From the IMG/VR virus record IMGVR_UViG_3300019760_000013, positions 1 through 22,057 of that record: a stretch of 22,057 nt of DNA. One strand, given 5' to 3'. The position numbers and the translations under genes are program-made. The notes below the pieces were generated by a model. The model ran no database searches and was not told the origin of the DNA. It saw nothing but the letters and a program-made list of their open reading frames with translations. This DNA is from a virus. Below are positions 14,348-22,057 of the stretch, piece after piece. How positions within the stretch are numbered: the first letter of the stretch is position 1; every line of letters begins with the position of its first letter.

Positions 14348-16398
14348 TGAAAGAAACGATCAGAAGTTTCTCATCCGGTGAGTTGCAACCAAGTCTTCAC
14401 CAACGTGCAGACCTGCAACGTTATGCAACAGGTTTAACGACTTGTTCTAACTTCATCGTTCAAGCTCAAGGCGGCGTAGATAACAGACCGGGGTTGCGTT
14501 TCATCGGTGAAGTGAAAGACTCAACGAAACGAACAAGATCTATTCCTTTTGAATTTAACACTGAACAGACGTATGTGTTGGAGTTCGGTGATCAGATAAT
14601 GCGTGTTATCAAAGATGGAGGTTATGTTCTTGCAGGCGGTGGTCCAGCAATTTATGAGATCGTCACACCATATCTTGAAGCTGATCTGTTCGATCTGAAC
14701 TTCACTCAATCAGCAGACACCATGACAATTTGTCACAGGAATTACGCTGCTCGTGACTTAACACGAACAGATCATGATGCTTGGACTCTGACTATTATTG
14801 ACTTTACATCTCAAGTATCACCCCCGGGTGCATTAACTCTAACCGCCGTTGGAACTGGCGCGGGAACTTATAACAAAACTTATGATTATGTCGTCACAGC
14901 AGTTGACGCTGACGGTCGTGAATCTCTTGCATCTCCAACCAACTCGATCACAACTCCATCATTGTCATTGACAGCAGGAGTGCAGGTCGATTGGGCTGAT
15001 GTAGTCGGTGCAGATCATTATAACATATACAAAGATACGACCACAGGGACTGGATTTTTCGGATTCATTGGTCAATCCAAATTTTCCGTTTTCGAAGATT
15101 ATAATATCCTTCCGGATACAACGTTCTCTCCACCTGATGAAAGTACACCGATAAGTTCTGTGAACAATTACCCTGGTGCTGTTGGTTATTATCAGCAACG
15201 TAGATTGTTTGCAAACACTGACAACAATCCTCAGATCGTCCTCGCTAGTCAGATCGGTGTCTTTGACTCATTAAGATCATCCACACCGGCGCGAGATGAT
15301 GACGCAATTGAGTATGTCGTGAGTAGTCGTCAGGTCAATGAGATTCGTCATATCATCGGTCTTGAAGACTTGATGTTGCTGACTTCAGGTAGACCATTCC
15401 GAGTCACAGAAGGACAGGATTTTGTTCTGACTCCAAGTACTATTGGTGCAAAACCTCAAGGCAAGTATGGTGTAAGTAAAGTCAGACCGGCGATTGTTGA
15501 TGATTCAGTTCTGTTTGTTCAGGATAAAGGGACCAGAATCAGAGATCTAAATTACTCAATTGAAGGTGCTCGGTACAAAGGAACCGATTTATCCATAATG
15601 GCTGAACACCTCTTCAGGGGTCGTGAAGTCGTTGATATGGCATATGCTCAAGAACCTTATGGTGTGCTCTGGTGTGTCATGAGTGACGGTGCTCTGTTGG
15701 GTTTAACCTATCAGAAAGAGCATCAAGTTTGGGCGTGGCATAGACACGAGACTAACGGTCAGTTTGAATCTGTTGCTGTGATATCTGAGGGTGAAGAAGA
15801 TGCTGCTTACTTTGTTGTCAAGAGAAACATCAACGGTTCAGATGTTAGATACATTGAGCGAATGGAAAAACGATACTCAGATCTAGCTGAAAATGCGTTC
15901 TTCATTGACTCTGGTTTGAGTTATGACGGTGTACCAGTGACTGTGGTGTCAGGTATTGATCACCTCGAAGGTGAAGAAGTCGTTGCATTGGCTGATGGAA
16001 ATGTTGTTAGAGGTCTGACAGTTAATCTTGGTTCAATTACAATACCAAGAGAGGCAAGTGTTATTCACGTTGGTCTTGGGTATATCTCTGATGTTGAAAC
16101 ACTTGGTATTGATAGCAGCGAACAGACAATGCAAGGACGAAAGAAGAACGTATCAGAGGTATCAATCAGAGTGCTCAACAGTCGCGGCGGTTGGGTTGGT
16201 CCTGATGCTGACAATTTGATTGAGATTAAACCACGGTTCGACTCAGACGGATATGACACCATTGCTCTCAAGACATTCGAGGAACGTGTGAACATCCAAC
16301 CTGATTGGAACGACGACGGTAAGGTTCTAGTTCGTCAACTCGATCCACTACCAATGACCATACTTGCTATTACACCGGAGTTTGACATTGGCGGCTGA
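14347..16398 (+). CDS. Tail tubular protein B-like nozzle protein with an FN3-like insertion
   Basis: This 683-residue protein fits the stabilising/nozzle proteins of BPP-1- and T7-like phages. The N-terminal part has FSSGELQPSLHQRADLQRY (8-26) and FIVQAQGGVDNRPGLRFIG (36-54), the latter diagnostic for this group. Residues about 158-263 look like a fibronectin type III module: PPGALTLTAVG, YDYVVTAVDADGRESLAS, then the VDWADVVGADHYNIYKD pattern. The C-terminal two thirds return to the beta-propeller-like part, with YYQQRRLFANT (281-291), LMLLTSGRPFRVT and VLFVQDKGTRIRDL. It forms the distal tube through which DNA leaves and may carry fibre contacts. It overlaps the next gene by 11 bases. Confidence 0.87.
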   Translation: MKETIRSFSSGELQPSLHQRADLQRYATGLTTCSNFIVQAQGGVDNRPGLRFIGEVKDSTKRTRSIPFEFNTEQTYVLEFGDQIMRVIKDGGYVLAGGGPAIYEIVTPYLEADLFDLNFTQSADTMTICHRNYAARDLTRTDHDAWTLTIIDFTSQVSPPGALTLTAVGTGAGTYNKTYDYVVTAVDADGRESLASPTNSITTPSLSLTAGVQVDWADVVGADHYNIYKDTTTGTGFFGFIGQSKFSVFEDYNILPDTTFSPPDESTPISSVNNYPGAVGYYQQRRLFANTDNNPQIVLASQIGVFDSLRSSTPARDDDAIEYVVSSRQVNEIRHIIGLEDLMLLTSGRPFRVTEGQDFVLTPSTIGAKPQGKYGVSKVRPAIVDDSVLFVQDKGTRIRDLNYSIEGARYKGTDLSIMAEHLFRGREVVDMAYAQEPYGVLWCVMSDGALLGLTYQKEHQVWAWHRHETNGQFESVAVISEGEEDAAYFVVKRNINGSDVRYIERMEKRYSDLAENAFFIDSGLSYDGVPVTVVSGIDHLEGEEVVALADGNVVRGLTVNLGSITIPREASVIHVGLGYISDVETLGIDSSEQTMQGRKKNVSEVSIRVLNSRGGWVGPDADNLIEIKPRFDSDGYDTIALKTFEERVNIQPDWNDDGKVLVRQLDPLPMTILAITPEFDIGG

Positions 16399-16852
16399 TG
16401 TTTGGTGGAAAGAGACTATTGATTCTGATGTTGTGTTCGTTGCTGAGAACATGCGACAAGCTGACAGAGATGAAATAAAAGCGTTCGGTCATGACAGTCC
16501 ACTTGAAGCGTTGACTCTCTCGGTTAACAAGACGAGTCAGTGTTTTACATTGGACTCACAAGATGGACCATTGTTGATTTGTGGTGCTTGTCCTAAATTT
16601 CTGATGTCAGATACTGGTCTTCCTTGGTTACTTGGATCAGACGAAGCATTGAAACACCGAAAAGTATTTATGACAGATGCTAGTAAATTGTTGGAAATAT
16701 GGTTAGAACAGTATAAAATACTTGAGAACTACGTTCATGTAAAGAATCATGTCAGTGTTCGTTGGCTCAAAAGGATAGGATTCAAGATGGACGAACCAAT
16801 CAGATTTCCAAATACAGGTGAGTATTTCATGCGTTTCCACATGGAGAGATAA
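16388..16852 (+). CDS. T7 gp13-like (DUF2833) GNAT-fold virion assembly protein
   Basis: I start at TTG 16388, giving 154 residues: GGAG at 16377-16380 lies seven bases upstream, while earlier in-frame TTG codons at 16364 and 16382 have no usable site. The protein matches the T7 gp13/DUF2833 group: ENMRQADRDEIKAFGHDSPLEAL-like first half, then LLICGACP and LPWLLGSDEALKH. The late segment YVHVKNHVSVRWLKRIGFKM reads like the last part of a GNAT acetyltransferase fold. T7 gp13 is needed for assembly but its enzymatic role is unproven. The start lies within the nozzle gene, so the two are probably translationally coupled. Confidence 0.8.
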   Translation: MAADVWWKETIDSDVVFVAENMRQADRDEIKAFGHDSPLEALTLSVNKTSQCFTLDSQDGPLLICGACPKFLMSDTGLPWLLGSDEALKHRKVFMTDASKLLEIWLEQYKILENYVHVKNHVSVRWLKRIGFKMDEPIRFPNTGEYFMRFHMER

Positions 16853-16854
16853 CT

Positions 16855-17361
16855 ATGTGTTATGCCGCAATTCCTTATATTGTCAGTGCTGTTGGAGCAG
16901 TTGGTTCAGCAAAAGCGCAGATGGACCAAGCCAGTTACGACCGTGGTGTTGCTGAGTATAATGCCGGTGTTGAAGAGAACCGAGCGACATCAATTGAGAA
17001 CAAAGCGATTGTTGCTGAAACTGAAGAACGTACAAAGGCTCAACAGCTCGTCTCATCCCAACGTGCAGCAGCAGCAGCAAGAGGAGCACAAGTTGACTTT
17101 GGAACTGCTCTTGATCTAACTGAGGACACTGAACTGATCGGTGAAATTAACGCACTCAGGATCAGAGAGACAGCGGAAGATGAAGCGGCTGCTTTACGTG
17201 AGTCTGCTAAACTTCGTCGCGCGGCGGGTGCGGCGGGTGAGACTCAAGCGACAACGGGCGCACTCTCCACCGTGTTCAGTACCGCTGGACGACTCGGAAC
17301 ACAGAGCAATATTGGATCAGTTGACTCGAAATGGTATTCACTCGGTCAAGGTAACGGGTAA
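16855..17361 (+). CDS. Internal virion protein B-like (T7 gp14-like ejection protein)
   Basis: This 168-residue protein starts MCYAAIPYIVSAVGAVGSAKAQ, the Cys-then-hydrophobic-small-residue start typical of T7 gp14-like internal proteins. A long Ala/Glu/Arg-rich helix follows (about 35-125), with AAAARGAQVDFGTALDL in its middle, and then a Gly/Thr-rich tail. The N-terminal segment could insert in the outer membrane during ejection, as gp14 does in T7. GGAG at 16843-16846 lies eight bases before the ATG. The gene order gp13-like, gp14-like, gp15-like, gp16-like is the same as in T7, which supports the call. Confidence 0.8.
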   Translation: MCYAAIPYIVSAVGAVGSAKAQMDQASYDRGVAEYNAGVEENRATSIENKAIVAETEERTKAQQLVSSQRAAAAARGAQVDFGTALDLTEDTELIGEINALRIRETAEDEAAALRESAKLRRAAGAAGETQATTGALSTVFSTAGRLGTQSNIGSVDSKWYSLGQGNG

Positions 17362-17366
17362 TCATT

Positions 17367-18950
17367 ATGCCTCAAATCCCAGCAGTCTCAGGACCAACAG
17401 TCCAACAACAGGTCGTCAGTCAACCGTTAGCACGTTCTGTTGATATCAGTTCAGGAACGAGAGCACTTGGTCAAGCCGTTGAAGGTGTCGGTCAAGATCT
17501 GTTTAAAATGCGTGATAAGCAAGAAAAAGCTGAAGCTAATTCAGCGTTACAATCATTTGAACAAGAGAAGAACGAGATCCTGTTCAACCCTGATAATGGT
17601 TACTACAACACTCAAGGTCGTAATGCTGTTGATGGTTTGGAACCTGCTCAGAAGAAACTTGATGAAACTCTGAAGCGTTATCGTGATTCTTTTGAAAACC
17701 CTCGTATTGCTGGAATCTTTGATGCTGCTGCGAATGCTCGTATTGTTCGAGATCAACAAGGGATGCTCACACATTCAAACAAAGGTCAACGTGTTTGGGA
17801 TCTGGGAAATGCTAAAGCGGAACTTGACACCAGCGTCAACAATGCAAACCTTTATTACAATGATCCTGAAAGACTGAAGATTCAGATTACATCTGCTGAA
17901 CTTGCTGTTCACGATGCTGCTAATATCACAGGTACTGATCCAAAGATCGCGCTGGTGAACGCTCGGTCTGCGGTGGTGAAATCGGCCATCGATGGGGCAT
18001 TGTCTCGCAAAGACTACGACACTGCTGAGTCATTGCGCGAACAGTATGACAAGTTGTTAGCGAATGACACCGATAGAGTTGCGGCTGACAAATCGATCAC
18101 AGCAGCACGAGATAAACAGGCTGTTGCTGGTCATGTAGCTGACATTTATAATCCGGTGAAACCGTTGAACGAGATGCTTAAAGAAGCACGTCAGATTGAG
18201 GATAAAGATCAACGTAAGTCAGTTGAAACTCAACTCGGTAATATGTTCACTCGTGATGAGAAAGCCAGGAACCAAGTTACTGAAGAGATGTTTAATGACG
18301 CTGCATTGAAGATTGAACAAGGTCAGAGTTATGCTGATCTTGAAATTCAGAATCCAGCGTTGATGGAGTCACTATCACCATCTGAACGTGAGAGCTTGAG
18401 ATCCGTTGAGTCACGTAGAATGAAGCGTGAACTCGTGGTAACTGATGAATCAACGAAGAATAACCTTCTTGGTATGACATCTGAACAATTGATCACAACT
18501 AAACCTTCTGATTATGTCAACCTTCTCAACACAAAAGATTATTCGTCATACATCGAACGCAGACGCAGAGCTGTTGAAGGTCAGGAGAACGAAGAAGATA
18601 AGTTCGGACGGACTAAATCAACAGCACTCAATTCAACGATCAAACAGATATATGGTAAGAAGCCTGATCCAGAACAGATCAATGCGTTCTCAAAGTTCGT
18701 CGGTGATCAAGCGGCGGTCGAGAACGTTCAGTCGATGCAGCAATATGAAGAGTTGTTAGCTCGTGCTGCAAGTAAGTTCGTCATTGAAAAACCATTGTGG
18801 TTCGACGATAATGACGCAACTATCAAGAAGATACCTGCTGAACATCTTCCTGCAATTGCTGATGAACTCAGAAGAACGAGTAAACCGGTAACACCTGAGA
18901 ACATGTTTTTCATCTACAAATCTGCGAAGGATAGAGGGTTGATCGAATGA
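17367..18950 (+). CDS. Internal virion protein C-like (gp15-position ejection protein)
   Basis: This 527-residue protein is largely helical. The N-terminal part has Pro/Gln-rich PQIPAVSGPTVQQQVV, then SSGTRALGQAVEGVGQDLF, and long heptad-like helices follow with many Glu/Lys/Arg residues. The stretch GYYNTQGRNAVDGL (about 73-86) is a motif I associate with phage internal proteins of this position. There is no membrane helix or enzyme motif. In T7 the equivalent protein lines the periplasmic ejection tunnel with gp16. The ribosome site is weak, so translation probably depends on the preceding gene, which ends five bases upstream. Its stop overlaps the next start by ATGA. Function is assigned from order and composition. 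Confidence 0.75.
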   Translation: MPQIPAVSGPTVQQQVVSQPLARSVDISSGTRALGQAVEGVGQDLFKMRDKQEKAEANSALQSFEQEKNEILFNPDNGYYNTQGRNAVDGLEPAQKKLDETLKRYRDSFENPRIAGIFDAAANARIVRDQQGMLTHSNKGQRVWDLGNAKAELDTSVNNANLYYNDPERLKIQITSAELAVHDAANITGTDPKIALVNARSAVVKSAIDGALSRKDYDTAESLREQYDKLLANDTDRVAADKSITAARDKQAVAGHVADIYNPVKPLNEMLKEARQIEDKDQRKSVETQLGNMFTRDEKARNQVTEEMFNDAALKIEQGQSYADLEIQNPALMESLSPSERESLRSVESRRMKRELVVTDESTKNNLLGMTSEQLITTKPSDYVNLLNTKDYSSYIERRRRAVEGQENEEDKFGRTKSTALNSTIKQIYGKKPDPEQINAFSKFVGDQAAVENVQSMQQYEELLARAASKFVIEKPLWFDDNDATIKKIPAEHLPAIADELRRTSKPVTPENMFFIYKSAKDRGLIE

Positions 18951-21900
18951 GTATATTTACTGGTCTTGGTGATGAAGTTAAAGATGAGTTGATCGATACA
19001 ACTGTTGATCAACCTTTGCAAGCACTCTCAACTGAGAAACCTGAGACAAGTATATTCAACGGTCTGAGTGATAGTCTCCCTGGTAATGAGATTGAACCTG
19101 TGATGCGTGAAGCGACGAAAGAAGATCCAGATGCTTATGCAAACACATCTAAGGTTGCTAAACAATTTAACACCACACCTCAAATTGTCCAACCATCTCA
19201 AAAAGACTTTGAGAATCAACTGAAGTTCGATCAGATGCGTCTTGATGAAGTGTCTCGTGACTTTGGTGTTACAAGTGCTTTCCTGAACAACTATGATAAT
19301 GCTGCTCAGTTTCATGATGACGTTGATACGTTCACCGGGTTGGAGCAATGGTTCACCGATAAAAAGCAATATCTTGGTGATCGGTTCGAGCGCAGTCAGA
19401 TCAATGTTGAGCTTGGAAAACTTCAGTCACGTCAAGTCTACAACACGCTTGGTATTCCAGGCGGCGTTGATCTGACTGAAGAAGACTTCGCACGTATTGA
19501 CCATTTGAACAACCTTCAACAATCTCTCGCATATGAAGACCAGCAAAACGAGTTCTTCAAGATTCTTGGAGCCGGTGCTGAACAGATACCAAATCTTGCT
19601 CAAATGATGGGTGCTGCGTCTGAACGACTTAGTGAAGGTTTGGTCACAGGTGCTGCGGCTGGCGCAACTGCTGCACTCGTAGGTGGTCAACTCGGTCCAC
19701 AGATTGCAACACCTGAAGAGTTGGTCACTGTACCCGCAGGAGCCGTATCTGGTGGTCTGTTGGGACTCAGAACAATGATGCCGGTTGCAAGAGCGTCAGC
19801 AGTTAAAGAGATCCTTGATCTTGAAACAGGGAGTTCATACAACGAGTTCCTTCAAATGACTGACGATGAGGGAAATACTCTAGATCCTCAAATTGCAGCA
19901 ACTGCGTCTATTCTTTACGGTGCAACTGCTGCATCACTTGAAGCGTTCTCACTTGGTAAACTCGGTAAGACATTCAAAGGTGGAACTGACCTGATTCGTA
20001 CTGCACTGAAGCAGAGAATCAAAGGTATCTTGAAAAACAAGACTACTCGCAACCAGATCATGGAACTCGGTAAGAGATACGTTGAGAGTGTTACGACTGA
20101 AGGTATCACCGAAGGTCTACAGGAGTTATCACAGATAGGTTTCGGTGAACTGGCTAAACTTGCTGATCAAGAGTCTTTCACCGAACAAGATATCAACGCT
20201 GTGTTAGACAACATCTTCAGTGTTGAGACAGGCGCACGAATCCTTGAGTCATCTGCTGAAGGTGCTCGTGCTGCTACCCTGTTCGCTGGTGTAGGTACTG
20301 CATCGACTGTCATGATCGAAGGTATCAAGACAGAGACTAAGTCACAAGGAGAGCAACGTAAGATCGATGAACTGTCATCACTCAGTCAGAACAGTAAAGG
20401 TGTTGAACGTAACGCTGAGTCGGTGAATGAATTCATCAAAGGGATGGAGACAGAAGGAGACAACGTTCATATTCCTTCAGAAGAGTTGATCAAGTATTTT
20501 GAACAGTCAGGTATCGATCCAACTGAAGACCCGGTGTTTAGTGATATCGTTGACCAGTTGACTCAACCTGGTGCTGAGACTGCTGATGTTCTGATCCCTG
20601 TATCTGATTTTGTCACCAAGCTTGCACCGAGCGAACACTTTGAACCGTTACGCGATCATATGCGCATGAGTCCAGACACGTTCACAACTGTTGAAGCTCA
20701 GACCGCTATACAGGAACAAGAGACATTCGTCCAGAAGCTCAGAGAAGAGGCTGAAAAGAATGCTGATCTGCACCAAGAGTCTCAAGCGATCTATGAGAAT
20801 GTCAAGGATCAGTTGACCGCGACAGGTCGAGTCAGTGATCAAGTCGCTGCAATTCAAGCACAGATTATCCCTGCTCAAATTGCTGTGTTATCTGCCAAAA
20901 CGGGAATCCCCGTTTCGGAGATCTACGCTCAGTCAGGTCTGACAATCAAAGGTGTGTTGACAGATAAACAAGCTGAGTTGGTTGATCGTGCTGCTGCATT
21001 GACTCAGAGTCAGATCGGAGTATCAAAGTCAGACATTGAGTCTCAACTTAAATCAAACAACGAAGGTTTAAAACTGAACTTGTCTGAACGCGGTGACATT
21101 GTCACTTTGGATAAGATAATCGTTCCAGAAGATCAACGTGGTCAGGGTGTCGGAACACGGGTCATGCAAGAGTTGACACAGTGGGCTGACGCGAATGGTA
21201 AAACTATTGCAGCATCACCGTCTTCTGACTTCGGTGGTAGTAAGAAACGAGTTAGAGATTTAAACAAACGTTTCGGATTTGTAGACAACAAAGGTAGAAA
21301 CAAGAACTTTGAAATCTCTGAGACAATGCTCAGAGAACCACAGTCTCCGGTGTTCAAACAACCAGATCAATCAGGAGTCAGAGGAACCTTCGATCCAACA
21401 CAGAACTTAATTCGTCTAACCGAAGCGTCTGACGTGTCAACGTTCCTTCATGAGTCGGGTCATTACTTCCTCGAAATGGAGCGTCGTTTCAATCCAGATG
21501 GAATGGATGCGGTGAATAGTTGGTTCTTGGATAACTCGGTCAGTATTGCAAATGAAGCAGGAACATCAAAAGAACAGGTCGAACAGTTCATCAATGACGG
21601 TGGTACAGGTAACGCTGACATCGATCAGGCTATCAACAGAGCTGTTCATGAACACTTTGTTCGTGGGTTCGAGATCTACTTGCAAGAAGGTAAGTCACCA
21701 TCCGTCGAACTGCGTGATGCGTTCAGAGCGTTCTCACGTTGGTTGACTGAACTGTGGCGTAACTTGCGTCAATCTCCATACACCAACTTGACAGACGACG
21801 CTCGTCAGATGTTCGACCGTATGTTAGCAACGAACGATCAGATTGAAGCTGCTGAAGCGTTGACCAGGATGGAACCATTATTCACCGATGCGGCGATGGC

Positions 21901-22057
21901 TGGCATGACTGAAGAAGAGTTTGCTGAGTACCAGAAGAAAGAAGAGGGTGCTGGAAGTAAAGCGAAAGAAACTCTTTACGAGAAGATGTTCAAAGAGTTG
22001 ACAGATAGAACGTCGAAGTGGTGGAACGAAGAACGTAAGGAACGAGCACAAGCGATC
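18947..22057 (+). CDS. Giant multi-domain ejection/polyvalent protein (partial, runs off the window)
   Basis: The frame is open for at least 1037 codons and leaves the window without a stop. The start overlaps the previous stop by ATGA. The N-terminal 220 residues are helical and charged. Residues about 225-275 and 440-455 hold small-residue hydrophobic stretches (GAAAGATAALVGG) that could insert in a membrane. Residues about 700-790 contain a GNAT-like core: VTLDKIIVPEDQRGQGVG with the acetyl-CoA loop R731-G-Q-G-V-G736, and RFGF near the end. Residues about 815-960 form a metallopeptidase-like domain, with HESGH at 835-839 and candidate third ligands Glu902 or Glu909 in a VHEHFVRGFEIYLQEGK segment. 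Position matches T7 gp16, but I see no lytic transglycosylase domain in the visible part. It is probably injected with the DNA. Confidence 0.85.
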   Translation, partial: MSIFTGLGDEVKDELIDTTVDQPLQALSTEKPETSIFNGLSDSLPGNEIEPVMREATKEDPDAYANTSKVAKQFNTTPQIVQPSQKDFENQLKFDQMRLDEVSRDFGVTSAFLNNYDNAAQFHDDVDTFTGLEQWFTDKKQYLGDRFERSQINVELGKLQSRQVYNTLGIPGGVDLTEEDFARIDHLNNLQQSLAYEDQQNEFFKILGAGAEQIPNLAQMMGAASERLSEGLVTGAAAGATAALVGGQLGPQIATPEELVTVPAGAVSGGLLGLRTMMPVARASAVKEILDLETGSSYNEFLQMTDDEGNTLDPQIAATASILYGATAASLEAFSLGKLGKTFKGGTDLIRTALKQRIKGILKNKTTRNQIMELGKRYVESVTTEGITEGLQELSQIGFGELAKLADQESFTEQDINAVLDNIFSVETGARILESSAEGARAATLFAGVGTASTVMIEGIKTETKSQGEQRKIDELSSLSQNSKGVERNAESVNEFIKGMETEGDNVHIPSEELIKYFEQSGIDPTEDPVFSDIVDQLTQPGAETADVLIPVSDFVTKLAPSEHFEPLRDHMRMSPDTFTTVEAQTAIQEQETFVQKLREEAEKNADLHQESQAIYENVKDQLTATGRVSDQVAAIQAQIIPAQIAVLSAKTGIPVSEIYAQSGLTIKGVLTDKQAELVDRAAALTQSQIGVSKSDIESQLKSNNEGLKLNLSERGDIVTLDKIIVPEDQRGQGVGTRVMQELTQWADANGKTIAASPSSDFGGSKKRVRDLNKRFGFVDNKGRNKNFEISETMLREPQSPVFKQPDQSGVRGTFDPTQNLIRLTEASDVSTFLHESGHYFLEMERRFNPDGMDAVNSWFLDNSVSIANEAGTSKEQVEQFINDGGTGNADIDQAINRAVHEHFVRGFEIYLQEGKSPSVELRDAFRAFSRWLTELWRNLRQSPYTNLTDDARQMFDRMLATNDQIEAAEALTRMEPLFTDAAMAGMTEEEFAEYQKKEEGAGSKAKETLYEKMFKELTDRTSKWWNEERKERAQAI

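Noticed and set aside
12000-22057. Diversity-generating retroelement, expected in some BPP-1-like phages
   Set aside because: No reverse transcriptase and no adenine-variable template/variable repeat pair was seen; if present it would lie outside this window.
1-22057. tRNA genes, integrase, transposase or attachment sites
   Set aside because: No cloverleaf-like segment, recombinase or transposase motif, or flanking target duplication was recognised on either strand.

Overview
The window is a stretch of a tailed dsDNA phage (or prophage) genome with podovirus morphology. Every supported gene lies on the + strand, and most are separated by a few bases or overlap by 4-30 bases. The virion genes match the Bordetella phage BPP-1 / Salmonella epsilon15 style of T7-like particle: a T7-type head-tail connector portal, a Bbp19-like protein, a scaffold, a GP7-type major capsid protein, a Bbp16-like cement protein, tail tubular proteins A and B, a T7 gp13-like protein, and three internal (ejection) proteins. 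Shine-Dalgarno sequences are strong (GGAGG/AGGAG), which fits a bacterial host. A MopE-type metal-binding motif and thrombospondin-type-3-like Asp-rich repeats in one protein are commonest in Deltaproteobacteria-like genomes, so a host there is possible but weakly supported. No integrase, repressor, replication gene, tRNA or CRISPR array is visible. The window is therefore the late (structure, packaging, lysis) half of a genome.

Layout. Positions 1-423 are non-coding, with two overlapping hairpins, a 20-base direct repeat in two copies, and a weak promoter candidate. Positions 424-4963 form a fibre/accessory module: one phage structural protein, then three consecutive proteins that each begin with a convincing Sec signal peptide. 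These are a small protein, a LamG/InlB-B-repeat protein carrying a tail-fibre-like motif, and a pectate-lyase-like beta-helix protein with calcium-binding repeats. Positions 4976-8878 combine packaging and lysis: a 37-residue one-helix membrane protein, terminase small subunit, GH108 muramidase, class-3 lipase, a coiled-coil membrane protein, and terminase large subunit. Positions 8907-13680 are the head module, with stem-loops on both sides of the cement-protein gene. Positions 13697-22057 are the tail and ejection-protein module. It ends in a very large polyvalent protein, cut by the window edge, that carries a GNAT-like domain and an HExxH metallopeptidase-like domain.

The genes fit together as a late transcription unit. 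The terminase packages DNA through the portal into a capsid built on the scaffold. The tail tube proteins and ejection proteins form the injection machine. The structural/fibre module probably handles host surfaces, and the embedded lysis set releases progeny. The least ordinary parts are the Sec-signal trio with the polysaccharide-lyase-like protein, and the muramidase-lipase pair flanked by two small membrane proteins between the two terminase genes.
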